Assembly: GCF_900100945.1 (NCBI RefSeq)
Contig: NZ_FNCG01000009.1
Span: 182,449 to 246,448 of the forward strand
Length of the DNA stretch: 64,000 nucleotides
Source of the DNA: Mucilaginibacter gossypii
GTDB lineage: Bacteria; Bacteroidota; Bacteroidia; Sphingobacteriales; Sphingobacteriaceae
Direction: 5' to 3'
The notes under the pieces are model-generated. The model was not told the DNA's origin and ran no database searches. It saw nothing but the letters and a program-made list of their open reading frames with translations. Both the position numbers and the translations under genes were made by a program. This document shows, one piece after another, positions 44,196-52,727 of this stretch; positions within the stretch are counted from its first letter, which is position 1; each line of letters begins with the position of its first letter.

Positions 44196-46061
44196 TTATC
44201 TATTCCATGAATTGTTACTTTCATCGGCATCCATAAATATGCCGCCGTCTAAAGTAACTGATTTAATGGTCTTAGTGGTTTTGATATCTATTGCAATTTG
44301 CTTTTGATTTTTTTCCCAAACCACGGGGGTTTGATGAATGCTCTCGCCGGAACCATCAGCATAAGTAATTTTTACATCAAACGGAATTACAAAACCGCCC
44401 ACGTTTTTAATTGCTACTGTATAACCACCGGCTGCTTTGGTTACGCCTTTTACCGACAGATCAATATAGTAATTAGTAAAGAACCAGTTATTGAAAAACC
44501 AATCGAGGTTTTTACCTGTAATATTACTCATAGAGTTAAAATAGTCCCATGGTATTGGGTGTTTGCCATGCCAGCGGTCCATATATCCATGCAGGGCTTT
44601 TTTGAATAGTTGATCGCCCAGCATGTCTTTCAGCGCTAAATAACTTAATGATGGCTTACCATATGAGTTATTACCGTACCCACCCCGCAATTCGCTCGAT
44701 GGTGTAATAACCGGCTGATCTTCGGCGGTTGAAGCATCATGGATCCATCTGTCAACACGGAAATTTTTGTACAATGCTTCAGCTTTTTCTTTGCCAACTT
44801 CTGATGTTCCTATCAACAGTTCAAAAGTTGTTGCCCAGCCCTCGTCCATAAATGCATAACGGCTTTCATTAATACCCATGTAAAAAGGAAAATAGGTATG
44901 CGCTATTTCATGATCCTGCACAAATTGCGAAAAGCGTACATCATTGGTATGGCTATCGTTAACCATCATAGGGTATTCCATATCTGCAAAGCCCTGAAAC
45001 GATGTCATCTTGGGGAACGGATATGGCACGCCCGGCCAGTTGTGGGACAACCAGCTTAATGAATTACGGCCGTTTTGTACCGCATGGTGAAAATCTTCCG
45101 AGCTATCTAAAAAAGCTGCCTGCATACTGGCGCGGCGGTTTGTTGCGTCATCAACCACAACGCTGGCCGCATCCCATACATAATGATCACTGATGCCTAC
45201 AGCCATATCGCTGATATCGTTAGCGGTCCAGGTCCAGGTATTCATCTCCTTTTGAGCCGTTACTTTATGGGCGGCAAGCTCAGCAGCCGATGCAATATTG
45301 ATAGTTGAATCACTGGTGAATGAAGCCTTCAATCGTTTTGCATATTCAGGCTGAAGCACCTCTTCAGGGTTTTGCAGGGTACCGGTAGCCCAAACTACGT
45401 AGTTTTTAGGCGCGGTAACGTGCAGGGTATAGTCGTTAAAGTCGTTGTAAAATTCCTGAGCATCTAAAAAAGGTAGCCTGTCCCAGCCATTGTAATCGTC
45501 ATAAACCGACACCCGCGGATAAAAATAAGCCAGGTAGCAGGTAGTCGAATCGATCATTCCTTCGCGGCCGCTTTCTTTCGAAACTTCAAAATGCCAGCCA
45601 ATATCAAGCTTAACAGAATCATGAGGCATCAACGGCTTACTTAAACCAACCATTTGATTTGTTGAACCTGATGCAACTTTTTTTGCTTCGCCATTAATTG
45701 AAAAGCTATCAAACTGAATGCCCGGTGTAAGATAGTCAGCCCCTGCATCGCCAAAACGGGCGGCACCCGGTTTATGAATGTTCAGGATAAGCTTCATGTT
45801 AAGCCTTTTTAAAGTATCCGGACTATTATTAACATAAGTGATCTGTTCTGTGCCTTTCACAGTACGATTTTGAGGCACAGCCGTAATACTGATATTATAA
45901 CGACCATAATTTTGCCAGTACTTTTTGCCGGGGCGGCCATCAGCCGAGCGCGTTTCGTTTTTGAATGCTTTTTGTATATCGCGGGGCATATACAAGGTTT
46001 GGGCCTTAACCTGTATAAATGCAATGCAGGTTAATGCAGATAAAATGAAGGGTTTGGTCAT
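44196..46061 (-). CDS. M1-family metallopeptidase
   Basis: A 621-residue exported aminopeptidase-like enzyme with a signal peptide (MTKPFILSALTCIAFIQVKAQ). The zinc site HEIAH is at about residues 383-387, and the third ligand Glu is in FMDEGWATTFE about 20 residues later. The usual GAMEN is replaced by FQGFADMEYPMMV, typical of the divergent M1 branch in Bacteroidota. Substrates are probably peptides at the cell surface. It is divergent from a possible small ORF at 46111. Confidence 0.9.
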   Translation of the reverse strand: MTKPFILSALTCIAFIQVKAQTLYMPRDIQKAFKNETRSADGRPGKKYWQNYGRYNISITAVPQNRTVKGTEQITYVNNSPDTLKRLNMKLILNIHKPGAARFGDAGADYLTPGIQFDSFSINGEAKKVASGSTNQMVGLSKPLMPHDSVKLDIGWHFEVSKESGREGMIDSTTCYLAYFYPRVSVYDDYNGWDRLPFLDAQEFYNDFNDYTLHVTAPKNYVVWATGTLQNPEEVLQPEYAKRLKASFTSDSTINIASAAELAAHKVTAQKEMNTWTWTANDISDMAVGISDHYVWDAASVVVDDATNRRASMQAAFLDSSEDFHHAVQNGRNSLSWLSHNWPGVPYPFPKMTSFQGFADMEYPMMVNDSHTNDVRFSQFVQDHEIAHTYFPFYMGINESRYAFMDEGWATTFELLIGTSEVGKEKAEALYKNFRVDRWIHDASTAEDQPVITPSSELRGGYGNNSYGKPSLSYLALKDMLGDQLFKKALHGYMDRWHGKHPIPWDYFNSMSNITGKNLDWFFNNWFFTNYYIDLSVKGVTKAAGGYTVAIKNVGGFVIPFDVKITYADGSGESIHQTPVVWEKNQKQIAIDIKTTKTIKSVTLDGGIFMDADESNNSWNR

Positions 46062-46110
46062 ATGTCTTAAATTTCTTTGCCAATTTAAATTAATTGGACT
46101 AAATAACGAT

Positions 46111-46290
46111 ATGCAGGAAACATTAATCGGAAAATTTAAAACAAAAAATCGCTTGATAAATCGCTATATCAGAGCTTATTTTGTAACAAAGCTGTCACAA
46201 AGATTATTTACAAATAAATATTTTGCGGTATCGGATATATTTTTTTTTACTTTGTTATCAGTTATTTTAATAGGGGTATTAAATAACTAA
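46111..46290 (+). CDS. possible small membrane protein
   Basis: A 59-codon ORF (MQETLIGKFKTKNRLINRYI...) ending in a hydrophobic tail (IFFFTLLSVILIGVLNN), like a tail-anchored membrane peptide. A hairpin plus T-run directly downstream (46297-46332) shows that a plus-strand transcript ends here, which supports but does not prove coding. No homologue is recognised. Confidence 0.4.
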   Translation: MQETLIGKFKTKNRLINRYIRAYFVTKLSQRLFTNKYFAVSDIFFFTLLSVILIGVLNN

Positions 46291-46296
46291 CATTTA

Positions 46297-46332
46297 AGCC
46301 ATCTGCGCTATGCGGATGGCTTTCTTTTTTAT
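46297..46332 (+). terminator. rho-independent terminator after the small ORF
   Basis: An 11-bp stem (AGCCATCTGCG...TGCGGATGGCT with two G-T pairs, loop CTA) is followed by TTTCTTTTTT. Confidence 0.75.
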
Positions 46333-46338
46333 AGATAC

Positions 46339-46845
46339 TTAATCTGCAATTATATATTCTTTGCTAATAAGCGTAAACAGCTCATCGTTGTCAATTGATT
46401 CATCTTTACATTCGGTAAGTAATTGTTGAGCTTCAGTATAATTAAGCTGTTGGGCCACCATTATTAACATATGGCACGATGTAATATTAATATGCTCAAG
46501 TAACTGCAGATACAACATAATATCCATATCCAGCAATACAGGTATAGTTTGCTCTTCATCCAGGCAAAACTCATCCTTAACAATGGACTTTATAGGGTTG
46601 CAGTTCTTGTCTGACGGAATTTCATTAATCAGGGTATACACCTTCTTCATCCGTTCTATCTGCTTTTTAATATCGTCCCAAAACTCCTGTATAGCCTGCT
46701 GCAATGCAGTAAACGAAGCGAGACTTTTCAAATGTGCAAGATGTTTATCAAGGTAACATTTACCAAAATAAATACGGTTAAGATTGTGGACAAATACCTG
46801 TTTTAACAAATCGTTATCCAGTGTTTTAGGGGTATTGTTGCTCAT
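46339..46845 (-). CDS. ferritin-like DUF892/YciE-type protein
   Basis: A 168-residue all-helical protein. The spacing of LDKHLAHLKSLAS, AIQEFWDDIKKQIERMKKV and LLEHINITSCHMLIMVAQQL matches the ferritin-like YciE/DUF892 fold, where Glu/His pairs on helices bind metal. The exact diiron ligands are not all visible. Divergent from the DUF2027-Smr gene; a nearby inverted repeat may be an operator. Confidence 0.7.
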   Translation of the reverse strand: MSNNTPKTLDNDLLKQVFVHNLNRIYFGKCYLDKHLAHLKSLASFTALQQAIQEFWDDIKKQIERMKKVYTLINEIPSDKNCNPIKSIVKDEFCLDEEQTIPVLLDMDIMLYLQLLEHINITSCHMLIMVAQQLNYTEAQQLLTECKDESIDNDELFTLISKEYIIAD

Positions 46846-46940
46846 GGTATGAAGTTAAAAGTATATAGTTAGGGTTTATATATTTCTTAAAAGCTGTTTC
46901 ACGCAATTGCTTATCAAACTTACCTTAAAAATAACTAAGT

Positions 46941-46971
46941 TTTATTACCCGGACAGATGTGCCGGGATAAA
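46941..46971. promoter_or_regulatory. inverted repeat, candidate operator
   Basis: TTTATTACCCGG and CCGGGATAAA are inverted around ACAGATGTG, with a 2-nt bulge. The site lies in the divergent region immediately before the TAACTTTG element at 46973, where a regulator would block the -33 region. Confidence 0.4.
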
Positions 46972-46972
46972 T

Positions 46973-46980
46973 TAACTTTG
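46973..46980 (+). promoter_or_regulatory. -7 promoter element for the DUF2027-Smr gene
   Basis: TAACTTTG matches TAnnTTTG, 20 nt upstream of the ATG at 47001. Confidence 0.5.
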
Positions 46981-47000
46981 CATTACAATAACATAATGCT

Positions 47001-47951
47001 ATGAAATATAAATTAGGCAATTTTGTTCGATTTGTTGATGAAAAAATGGAAGGTTTTGTAACGCGCATCATCGACGAACAGATGATAGGTGTTACCGGCG
47101 ATGACGATTTTGAGATTCCGGTACTTGCCAGCAAAGTAACTTACGTTCATGGTTACCAACCTGCAGGGGCGACAAAAAGCAACAATACAACGGATGAAAA
47201 GCTCGTAACACCAGGTGAATTTGTTAAAAAAGGCGTTTATATAGGTGTGGTTACTGATACCAGGGCAAGTTCTGTCGTACATTTTCATTTAATCAATGAA
47301 ACTTCGTTTCAGCTGCTCGCTACTTTAACAACGGATAAGCAACAGGTATTTAAAGGCGAATTTGCAGGGATTATTGCGCCAAAATCAACCGAAAATATCT
47401 ACTCCGCCCAACTGGCCGATCTGCAGGTTTGGCCAAAATTTATTTTCGGCGTTTTATTCAGCACCAAACAAAATGTTGAACCACCGGCACCGTTGGCTGT
47501 ACATGAAAAGTTTAAGGCCAAGGATTTCTCAACCACTAAAAAGAACATTCCATTACTTAACCAGGCCGGCTGGCTCATCAGGCTCGACGAGCCTGAACTG
47601 GTTATTGATGCTCAAAAACTGAAGGAAAGCTTTTTTGAAAGCCCTACCGAAAAAATAGTGATTGAAAAGCCGGTTAGCGAAGTTGACCTGCATATAGAAA
47701 AGCTGCGTGACGATTATCAGTTTTTAAGCAGCGCTGAAATTATGGAGATTCAGCTGGCCCATTTTCACAAAGCGCTGGATGCAGCTATTGTTCATCAACT
47801 ACCTGATATTACTTTTATACACGGTGCTGGCAATGGCACGCTGCGTAATGAACTGCACAAACAATTGGGCAGGCATAAAAAAGTACAAACCTTTATGGAT
47901 GCCCGTAAAGAAAAATTTGGTTACGGCGCTACCAAGGTGTTGTTGAAGTAA
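47001..47951 (+). CDS. DUF2027 and Smr-domain protein
   Basis: A 316-residue protein. The N-terminal DUF2027 region (residues 1-60, KLGNFVRFVDEKMEGFVTRI) and the middle beta domain (PGEFVKKGVYIGVVTD, FHLINETSFQLLATL) are typical for Bacteroidota MutS2-like small proteins. The C-terminus is an Smr domain (about 230-316: EVDLHIEKLRDDYQFL, DITFIHGAGNGTLRNEL, FGYGATKVLLK), a nicking-type nuclease or nucleic-acid binding fold. It lacks MutS ATPase domains. Terminated by a hairpin at 47969. Confidence 0.85.
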   Translation: MKYKLGNFVRFVDEKMEGFVTRIIDEQMIGVTGDDDFEIPVLASKVTYVHGYQPAGATKSNNTTDEKLVTPGEFVKKGVYIGVVTDTRASSVVHFHLINETSFQLLATLTTDKQQVFKGEFAGIIAPKSTENIYSAQLADLQVWPKFIFGVLFSTKQNVEPPAPLAVHEKFKAKDFSTTKKNIPLLNQAGWLIRLDEPELVIDAQKLKESFFESPTEKIVIEKPVSEVDLHIEKLRDDYQFLSSAEIMEIQLAHFHKALDAAIVHQLPDITFIHGAGNGTLRNELHKQLGRHKKVQTFMDARKEKFGYGATKVLLK

Positions 47952-47968
47952 CAATTTACAACAGCATC

Positions 47969-48006
47969 AGCCACCTTACGAGGTTTGAAACCTTGGCAAG
48001 GCGGCT
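47969..48006 (+). terminator. hairpin terminator after the Smr gene
   Basis: Nested stem AGCCaCCTT...AAGGcGGCT enclosing AGGTTTgAAACCT, followed by T-rich sequence. Confidence 0.6.
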
Positions 48007-48015
48007 TTTATTTTC

Positions 48016-50163
48016 TTACTTTTTCGTAAACACAATTTCAAGATTAGGCAACTTTAAAGTTTGATTCGGCGATGCGGGATCATGTAACTTTAAACTCACC
48101 GGGTAAAGTTCATTTGCTTCAAGCGTTAAAGGTTCGAGATCTTTAATATAGATATTTTGTGGAATACTATGTGTGAGCGCAAAAGGGATGTTCTTTTTAA
48201 AGTTGTTGAACACTTTTATTAGTAACTGGTTATTGCCGGGTATCAAATCCAAACCGATGACATGACTTACAGAGGCAGCCTTACCCGGATTATTATTGAT
48301 GAGCAGTTGCCTCCCATTAAGCAAAACAATTATGCCATCGCCGCTGGTAATCTTAACCTGCGCGTAAATTAAATCCTTGCCTGCGTTGATGTTTTGCAAA
48401 ATGTAGTAAGCATTATCCATGCCTGCGGGCAAATCAATCAGCTGCCCGTTTTTATAATCGTCTATAGACCGCCATGGTTTATCGGTGTCTTTGGTAAAAG
48501 GTTTTGAGATATCGATTTTATCCGCGCGGCCATTTAAACCTCCTAAGCCTGCGGAGTATGGGCCGGTTATATATAATGGACCCCATTTTATTTTAGCCGT
48601 ATCAGGTTTATACTTCATCTTCCTATCGCTGTCGAGCTCGAGCGTGGTGGTTACATTGTTTACAGTTAGGTCAACAATACTGCCTTTTTCTTCGTCGGTA
48701 TATTGTATAGCAGGCTGGTATTTACCTTTGTGTTTAGGCTTAATTGTCCAGCTTTGCTTTACCGTACTTTGATAATTGCTGTTATAATCAATGCCCGATG
48801 AACTATAATAATTATAAGCGTTGTGCTCATCCAGTTTCATGTGGTCATAAATGCTGCTCAGGATATGAACAGGTTGCACTTTGTAACCTTCGGCAATGCC
48901 AACCGCTATAACTTTTATTTGGTTTTCACTGTCAAAACCTGCGGGTAAGGTTATCACAGCGGCATCAATTGCCTGTTTAAAGCTAAGCGATTGTTGTTCG
49001 CCCAAAACAGAAACATTACTGATCCTGCCTTCCAGGCCGGGTAAAGAGATCAGGCCATCAGCGGGTACCGAGGTTACAAAAAGATAAAGCTTATTGGGTT
49101 TAGCAGTTATATTACCCCATTTAAAGGGGGTAAAAAATGGATCGGCAGTTGTGCCATAAACAGCTTCGCCATTTTTATAGAGCCAGGTGCCTATCTTCAA
49201 TAAAACATCCTTTTCAAAACCAACTACTGAGCCATCGCCTTTGGGACCGATATTAAGCAGGTAATTACCTCCCCTGCTAATCACGCGGATCAGGCTTTCC
49301 AATTTCTCTTTATACTTTTCATCCTCGCTTCCGCGTTTTTGCCATGATCGGTAGCCCCAGGTTTCGTCAAAAAATGAAGCAGGCGACTGCCAGGGCACTC
49401 CAATGGAATAATCGGGATACTGATTATCACCCATTACGGCAAAATCGCCCTGATCATTACCCAAACGGCTGCTTACCATACAATCAGGCTGCAAGCGGTG
49501 CACCAATTGATAAAGTTCTTTACTTTGTTCAGGGCTTTGCGACCCCATATCAAACCAAAGTTCGGATATAGTGCCATAGTTTGATAGTAACTCGGTTACC
49601 TGCTTCTTGTTATATTCATGATGCTCGGGTGTTATATAATCAGAATTATGACTTGATATGGGTGACGCCTGCGGATAATGCCAGTCTATCAGCGAAAAAT
49701 ACAAACCGAACCTTAAACCCTGCCTTTTACAGGCTTCGGCCATTTCCTTTACCACATCACGGTTAAATGGAGTAGCATCAACCACATTAAAATCGGTAGT
49801 TGCAGTTTTAAACATGCAAAACCCATCGTGATGTTTTGAAGTTAGTACAACAGAGCGCATTCCAGCCGCTTTAGCCAGCAGGGCAATACTATCAGCATTC
49901 CAATTTACCGGGTTAAAGTTTTTGGCCAGGTTGGCGTAAGTATCACTGTAAATACCAGCATGGGCCTGAATTTGCTCACTTAAGCCGCGGGTAACCGGCT
50001 TCCCATCCCAAACACCACCCCAAACTGAATAAATGCCACCGAAATGGATAAACATGGAAAACTTTTGATCTTGCCATTGCTTTATCGAAGAAGATGACGG
50101 TTGTGCAGATACAAAATGAATACAAAATAATAACGACAACAGTGGGCTTATGATTTTTTTCAT
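48016..50163 (-). CDS. alpha-L-fucosidase, GH29 family
   Basis: A 715-residue secreted glycosidase with a signal peptide (MKKIISPLLSLLFCIHFVSAQ). The TIM barrel has the GH29 hallmarks KFSMFIHFGGIYSVWGG, AGMRSVVLTSKHHDGFCMF, FGLYFSLIDWHYP, and the nucleophile region SELWFDMGSQ (Asp near residue 203). The C-terminal half is beta-sandwich. It extends beyond usual GH29 with an added domain (about residues 430-715). Together with GH78 it fits plant-glycan use. Confidence 0.92.
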   Translation of the reverse strand: MKKIISPLLSLLFCIHFVSAQPSSSSIKQWQDQKFSMFIHFGGIYSVWGGVWDGKPVTRGLSEQIQAHAGIYSDTYANLAKNFNPVNWNADSIALLAKAAGMRSVVLTSKHHDGFCMFKTATTDFNVVDATPFNRDVVKEMAEACKRQGLRFGLYFSLIDWHYPQASPISSHNSDYITPEHHEYNKKQVTELLSNYGTISELWFDMGSQSPEQSKELYQLVHRLQPDCMVSSRLGNDQGDFAVMGDNQYPDYSIGVPWQSPASFFDETWGYRSWQKRGSEDEKYKEKLESLIRVISRGGNYLLNIGPKGDGSVVGFEKDVLLKIGTWLYKNGEAVYGTTADPFFTPFKWGNITAKPNKLYLFVTSVPADGLISLPGLEGRISNVSVLGEQQSLSFKQAIDAAVITLPAGFDSENQIKVIAVGIAEGYKVQPVHILSSIYDHMKLDEHNAYNYYSSSGIDYNSNYQSTVKQSWTIKPKHKGKYQPAIQYTDEEKGSIVDLTVNNVTTTLELDSDRKMKYKPDTAKIKWGPLYITGPYSAGLGGLNGRADKIDISKPFTKDTDKPWRSIDDYKNGQLIDLPAGMDNAYYILQNINAGKDLIYAQVKITSGDGIIVLLNGRQLLINNNPGKAASVSHVIGLDLIPGNNQLLIKVFNNFKKNIPFALTHSIPQNIYIKDLEPLTLEANELYPVSLKLHDPASPNQTLKLPNLEIVFTKK

Positions 50164-50362
50164 GAGGAGGAATTCAATATCTCAAAGTGTAAAAAAGTTG
50201 TTAATAAACAAAAACCTCACAACTTGAAATTGCGTGTTGTAAACTAACGATTGCACAATTATGCACACAAAACAACTCAACTTACACTTTTGCTAATAAA
50301 CATGTTACATAATTGTAAAATCTGCTTCACAAATTGCATTTTTTTAATAAAAATATTATTTG

Positions 50363-50370
50363 CATCTTTG
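50363..50370 (+). promoter_or_regulatory. -7-like element
   Basis: CATCTTTG differs from TAnnTTTG at the first base; it precedes the 15-codon leader ORF and small zinc-ribbon-like gene. Confidence 0.3.
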
Positions 50371-50398
50371 TAGCAACACAGCCCAACCCTAATTCATA

Positions 50399-50446
50399 AT
50401 GAAAAAAATTCTCTTGCTCAGCAGCAAGGGTTCATTTAACCTTTAA
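50399..50446 (+). other. possible 15-codon leader ORF with hairpin
   Basis: ATG at 50399 to TAA at 50446 encodes MKKILLLSSKGSFNL, 9 nt before the next gene. Inside it, CTTGCT and AGCAAG form a 6-bp stem. It could attenuate or couple translation. It may be chance. Confidence 0.3.
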
Positions 50447-50455
50447 AAAAACGTA

Positions 50456-50683
50456 ATGTCCGAATCTATTCAAATTCAACCCAATATCCATTGTGAGCCT
50501 TGCAAAGAATGTGGTGCACGTCCCGTAATTGATCAAACCCGTAAAGGTTTTATAGTTACCTGCCCAACAAATAAAAAACATTATGCAACTGCTCCCGGTA
50601 TGGTAAATATTGACGAATGGAACAGGTTTAACCAAAAATCGCCTGTGCTTACAGGCACACAATATAAAAGCAAAGCCTCATAA
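50456..50683 (+). CDS. small cysteine-containing protein, unknown
   Basis: A 75-residue soluble protein. Cysteines at CEPCKECG and VTCPTNKKH could form a zinc ribbon (CxxCxxC, then a single Cys). The following NIDEWNRFNQKS is a short Trp motif. Unknown family. A leader ORF and hairpin precede it. Confidence 0.6.
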   Translation: MSESIQIQPNIHCEPCKECGARPVIDQTRKGFIVTCPTNKKHYATAPGMVNIDEWNRFNQKSPVLTGTQYKSKAS

Positions 50684-50776
50684 AAACTATTCCATAAAGT
50701 AATAGTTTCAGTTTTGGGTATTTAACCAATAAAAGCCTGCTTATGAGGATACAATGGGTTTAATTGTATTCATGTT

Positions 50777-50968
50777 ATGCATATTGTAGATACTGAAAAT
50801 GAACCTTCAAAAAAAAGGCACAGCTATACATTTTGTCCACAGTGCCAAACTAATACCGGCCAAAGGATTCACAGGCCGGCATTGTTAAAGCTATTGACAT
50901 TTTGGCTGCCGGTTAAAAGGTATTTTTGCTATAGCTGCAACAAAAAATACCTGGTAATTGAAAGGTAA
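50777..50968 (+). CDS. small zinc-ribbon protein, unknown
   Basis: A 63-residue basic protein with CPQC and CYSC pairs (TFCPQCQTNTGQR and YFCYSCNKKYLV), 35 residues apart, a plausible zinc ribbon. The bridging hydrophobic part is LLKLLTFWLPVKR. Unknown function. Same strand as the preceding small gene, 93 bp apart. Confidence 0.6.
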   Translation: MHIVDTENEPSKKRHSYTFCPQCQTNTGQRIHRPALLKLLTFWLPVKRYFCYSCNKKYLVIER

Positions 50969-51038
50969 CGAAACCGGTCAGTAACAATACACGTTCTATT
51001 GTTCAAAACACAGTATCGCTTAATAATACAAGACCATT

Positions 51039-51836
51039 TCACTTTGCAAAAAGCAGGGCCGTTTGCCTGCTACCCGATTTGAGATACTCAGCGTAGCTTT
51101 TTTTAATATAACTGATCATATCATAATCGTTCATCTTTTTCACTTTTTTAATTTCGGGGTGATATTGGTTCATAAAATTTTGCAGCGAATCGCCTTTAAG
51201 ATTAGTTATTGAACTCACCTTTTCCGGCGAAAAAAACCGGTCCACATATTCATCTTCTTCATCCTTCAGCAAAATCTTTTGCAACTTTGATTGCGGAGCT
51301 TTGTTCTTATTCAACATATCGATCACCGACAGCAAGTTGATGCTCAAGATAGTTGCTGTACTTTTATCCGCATTTATGTGATTGCTGGGCTTACCAAAAT
51401 CAAGATCAGCCGGACGTGCTATAAACGCATCTTTTATGGTTGAGCCACGATAGGCAAAAACAGAGGCAAACTCCCTCCTGTTACGTAATGAATCGGCCCT
51501 GGCATTACGCCTGGCCCTGATTTTTACCTCACTTAAAACAGTTGCCGCGGGCTCAATGTAACATCTTAAGGTATCAAATTTTAAAAAACTGACTATAAGC
51601 TTAAAAGGCTTGTAACCTATGCTGGTGATCCTTAAAGTGTCACCGGGCTTTACGTTGGCTAACAAAAATTTCCCTTCGACATTACTTATGCTTTTTGATG
51701 CCGGTGTATTGATAAAAGCATTTGCCACCGGCAAATAGGTAGTTTTATCAATAACGATACCTTTAACACGCTGGGCAAACAGATTTATTGACAAGAGCAT
51801 CAATATTACTGTTGAGGTAAGTTTCAATGTTTTCAT
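51039..51836 (-). CDS. CarboxypepD-regulatory-like domain protein, exported
   Basis: A 265-residue protein with a signal peptide (MKTLKLTSTVILMLLSINLFAQ). It has one carboxypeptidase-regulatory-like beta domain (residues 22-95: VKGIVIDKTTYLPVANAFIN, GKFLLANVKPGDTLRITSIGYKPF split by a turn). The C-terminal helical part (about 110-265) is unassigned. It lacks a barrel, so it is a periplasmic or surface accessory protein of the type common in this phylum. Confidence 0.78.
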   Translation of the reverse strand: MKTLKLTSTVILMLLSINLFAQRVKGIVIDKTTYLPVANAFINTPASKSISNVEGKFLLANVKPGDTLRITSIGYKPFKLIVSFLKFDTLRCYIEPAATVLSEVKIRARRNARADSLRNRREFASVFAYRGSTIKDAFIARPADLDFGKPSNHINADKSTATILSINLLSVIDMLNKNKAPQSKLQKILLKDEEDEYVDRFFSPEKVSSITNLKGDSLQNFMNQYHPEIKKVKKMNDYDMISYIKKSYAEYLKSGSRQTALLFAK

Positions 51837-51970
51837 GACGGGTTCAGTTAACAGGTGAGCAGGTTAACTAAATATACGCATAAATTATTAACCTTTACGC
51901 TTTTAACAAATATTAACACTTGCCGCATTACGGTCACAAAACTTTTCTTTCCGTTAAAAAAGCCAATAAA

Positions 51971-52597
51971 CTACTTTATCATAGCTTCAAAAATTTCATC
52001 AAAACTTTTGCTTTTAAATTTTTGGAAGGTTCCGTCAAACTTTTCGCTAACGGGGTTAAGCAGTTGAAAACAAAGCTGTTTATCTTCCTCGCTCAATGCG
52101 CTGGTCATCATTCGCGCAACTTCAACTACACGTACTTTGGCTTTTCCAAGAGTTTCCTCTCCAAGGGCTGTTAATTTTAAACGCTTAATACGTTTATCAT
52201 CAATATCTTCATACTCGGTTATCAGTTCGCGTTTTTTTAGCCTGTTAAGCATATTGGTACCACTTGATAGTTCGATTATATTATTATAAATAGCCTCAGA
52301 TTTTATTGGGTTAACCTGGTTAAAAATAGTAGCCAATATACCGAACTCCTCTATCTGATCAAGCCCTGTACCTTCAAGCGCTTTGTTTGAATATACCATA
52401 TGGTACTTCCCTATCCGTCTTATCAAAATCATGAGCTTGCCGTTAATTCCCGGCCTTAACTGCCAGTCGGGCGTTGCTTTCTTCTCATCTGCTGCCTTGG
52501 CCATTAGCTGATGCCGGAAGAAATCATCCAAATTACAACCGGGATTTTTCTCCTCATAATCTCCCCAAAGCTTAACCAATTCAACTGTTTTATTCAC
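51971..52597 (-). CDS. MarR-family transcriptional regulator
   Basis: A 208-residue regulator starting at GTG 52597. The winged helix is at about residues 85-165, with FGILATIFNQVNP and NIIELSSGTNMLNRLKKRELI (recognition helix) and DDKRIKRLKLTALGEETLG (wing). An extra N-terminal helical part precedes it. It is divergent from a two-gene operon whose control region carries a 12-bp palindrome that also occurs inside this gene. A small phenolic ligand is usual for the family, but none is shown. Confidence 0.88.
   Translation of the reverse strand: MNKTVELVKLWGDYEEKNPGCNLDDFFRHQLMAKAADEKKATPDWQLRPGINGKLMILIRRIGKYHMVYSNKALEGTGLDQIEEFGILATIFNQVNPIKSEAIYNNIIELSSGTNMLNRLKKRELITEYEDIDDKRIKRLKLTALGEETLGKAKVRVVEVARMMTSALSEEDKQLCFQLLNPVSEKFDGTFQKFKSKSFDEIFEAMIK
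52394..52405. promoter_or_regulatory. palindrome TACCATATGGTA inside marR
   Basis: A perfect 12-bp palindrome in the coding region of the MarR gene, identical to the intergenic copy at 52687; read on the minus strand the identity extends to TACCATATGGTATATT. Candidate operator. Confidence 0.45.
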
Positions 52598-52607
52598 GTG
52601 TTATTTC

Positions 52608-52668
52608 CTTTTGGTATCAAATCTAAAAAAAACGTCTCCAATATTTGCTATTTACTTTCTTTTGGTAT
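52608..52668 (+). promoter_or_regulatory. two CTTTTGGTAT repeats in the marR upstream region
   Basis: CTTTTGGTAT occurs at 52608-52617 and 52659-52668, 51 bp apart, between the divergent genes. The GGTAT core matches a half of the nearby palindrome. Confidence 0.35.
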
Positions 52669-52686
52669 AATATTGTATTATTTTAC

Positions 52687-52698
52687 TACCATATGGTA
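52687..52698. promoter_or_regulatory. palindrome TACCATATGGTA, candidate MarR operator
   Basis: A perfect 12-bp palindrome 29 nt upstream of the operon ATG at 52728 and 89 nt upstream of the marR start. Confidence 0.5.
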
Positions 52699-52727
52699 TA
52701 TTTTATAAATTTAATCAATCATAACAA

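Noticed and set aside
45925..46110. Upstream 62 codons of the ORF at 45925-46290
   Set aside because: It overlaps the M1 peptidase gene on the other strand; only the part after the ATG at 46111 lies outside.
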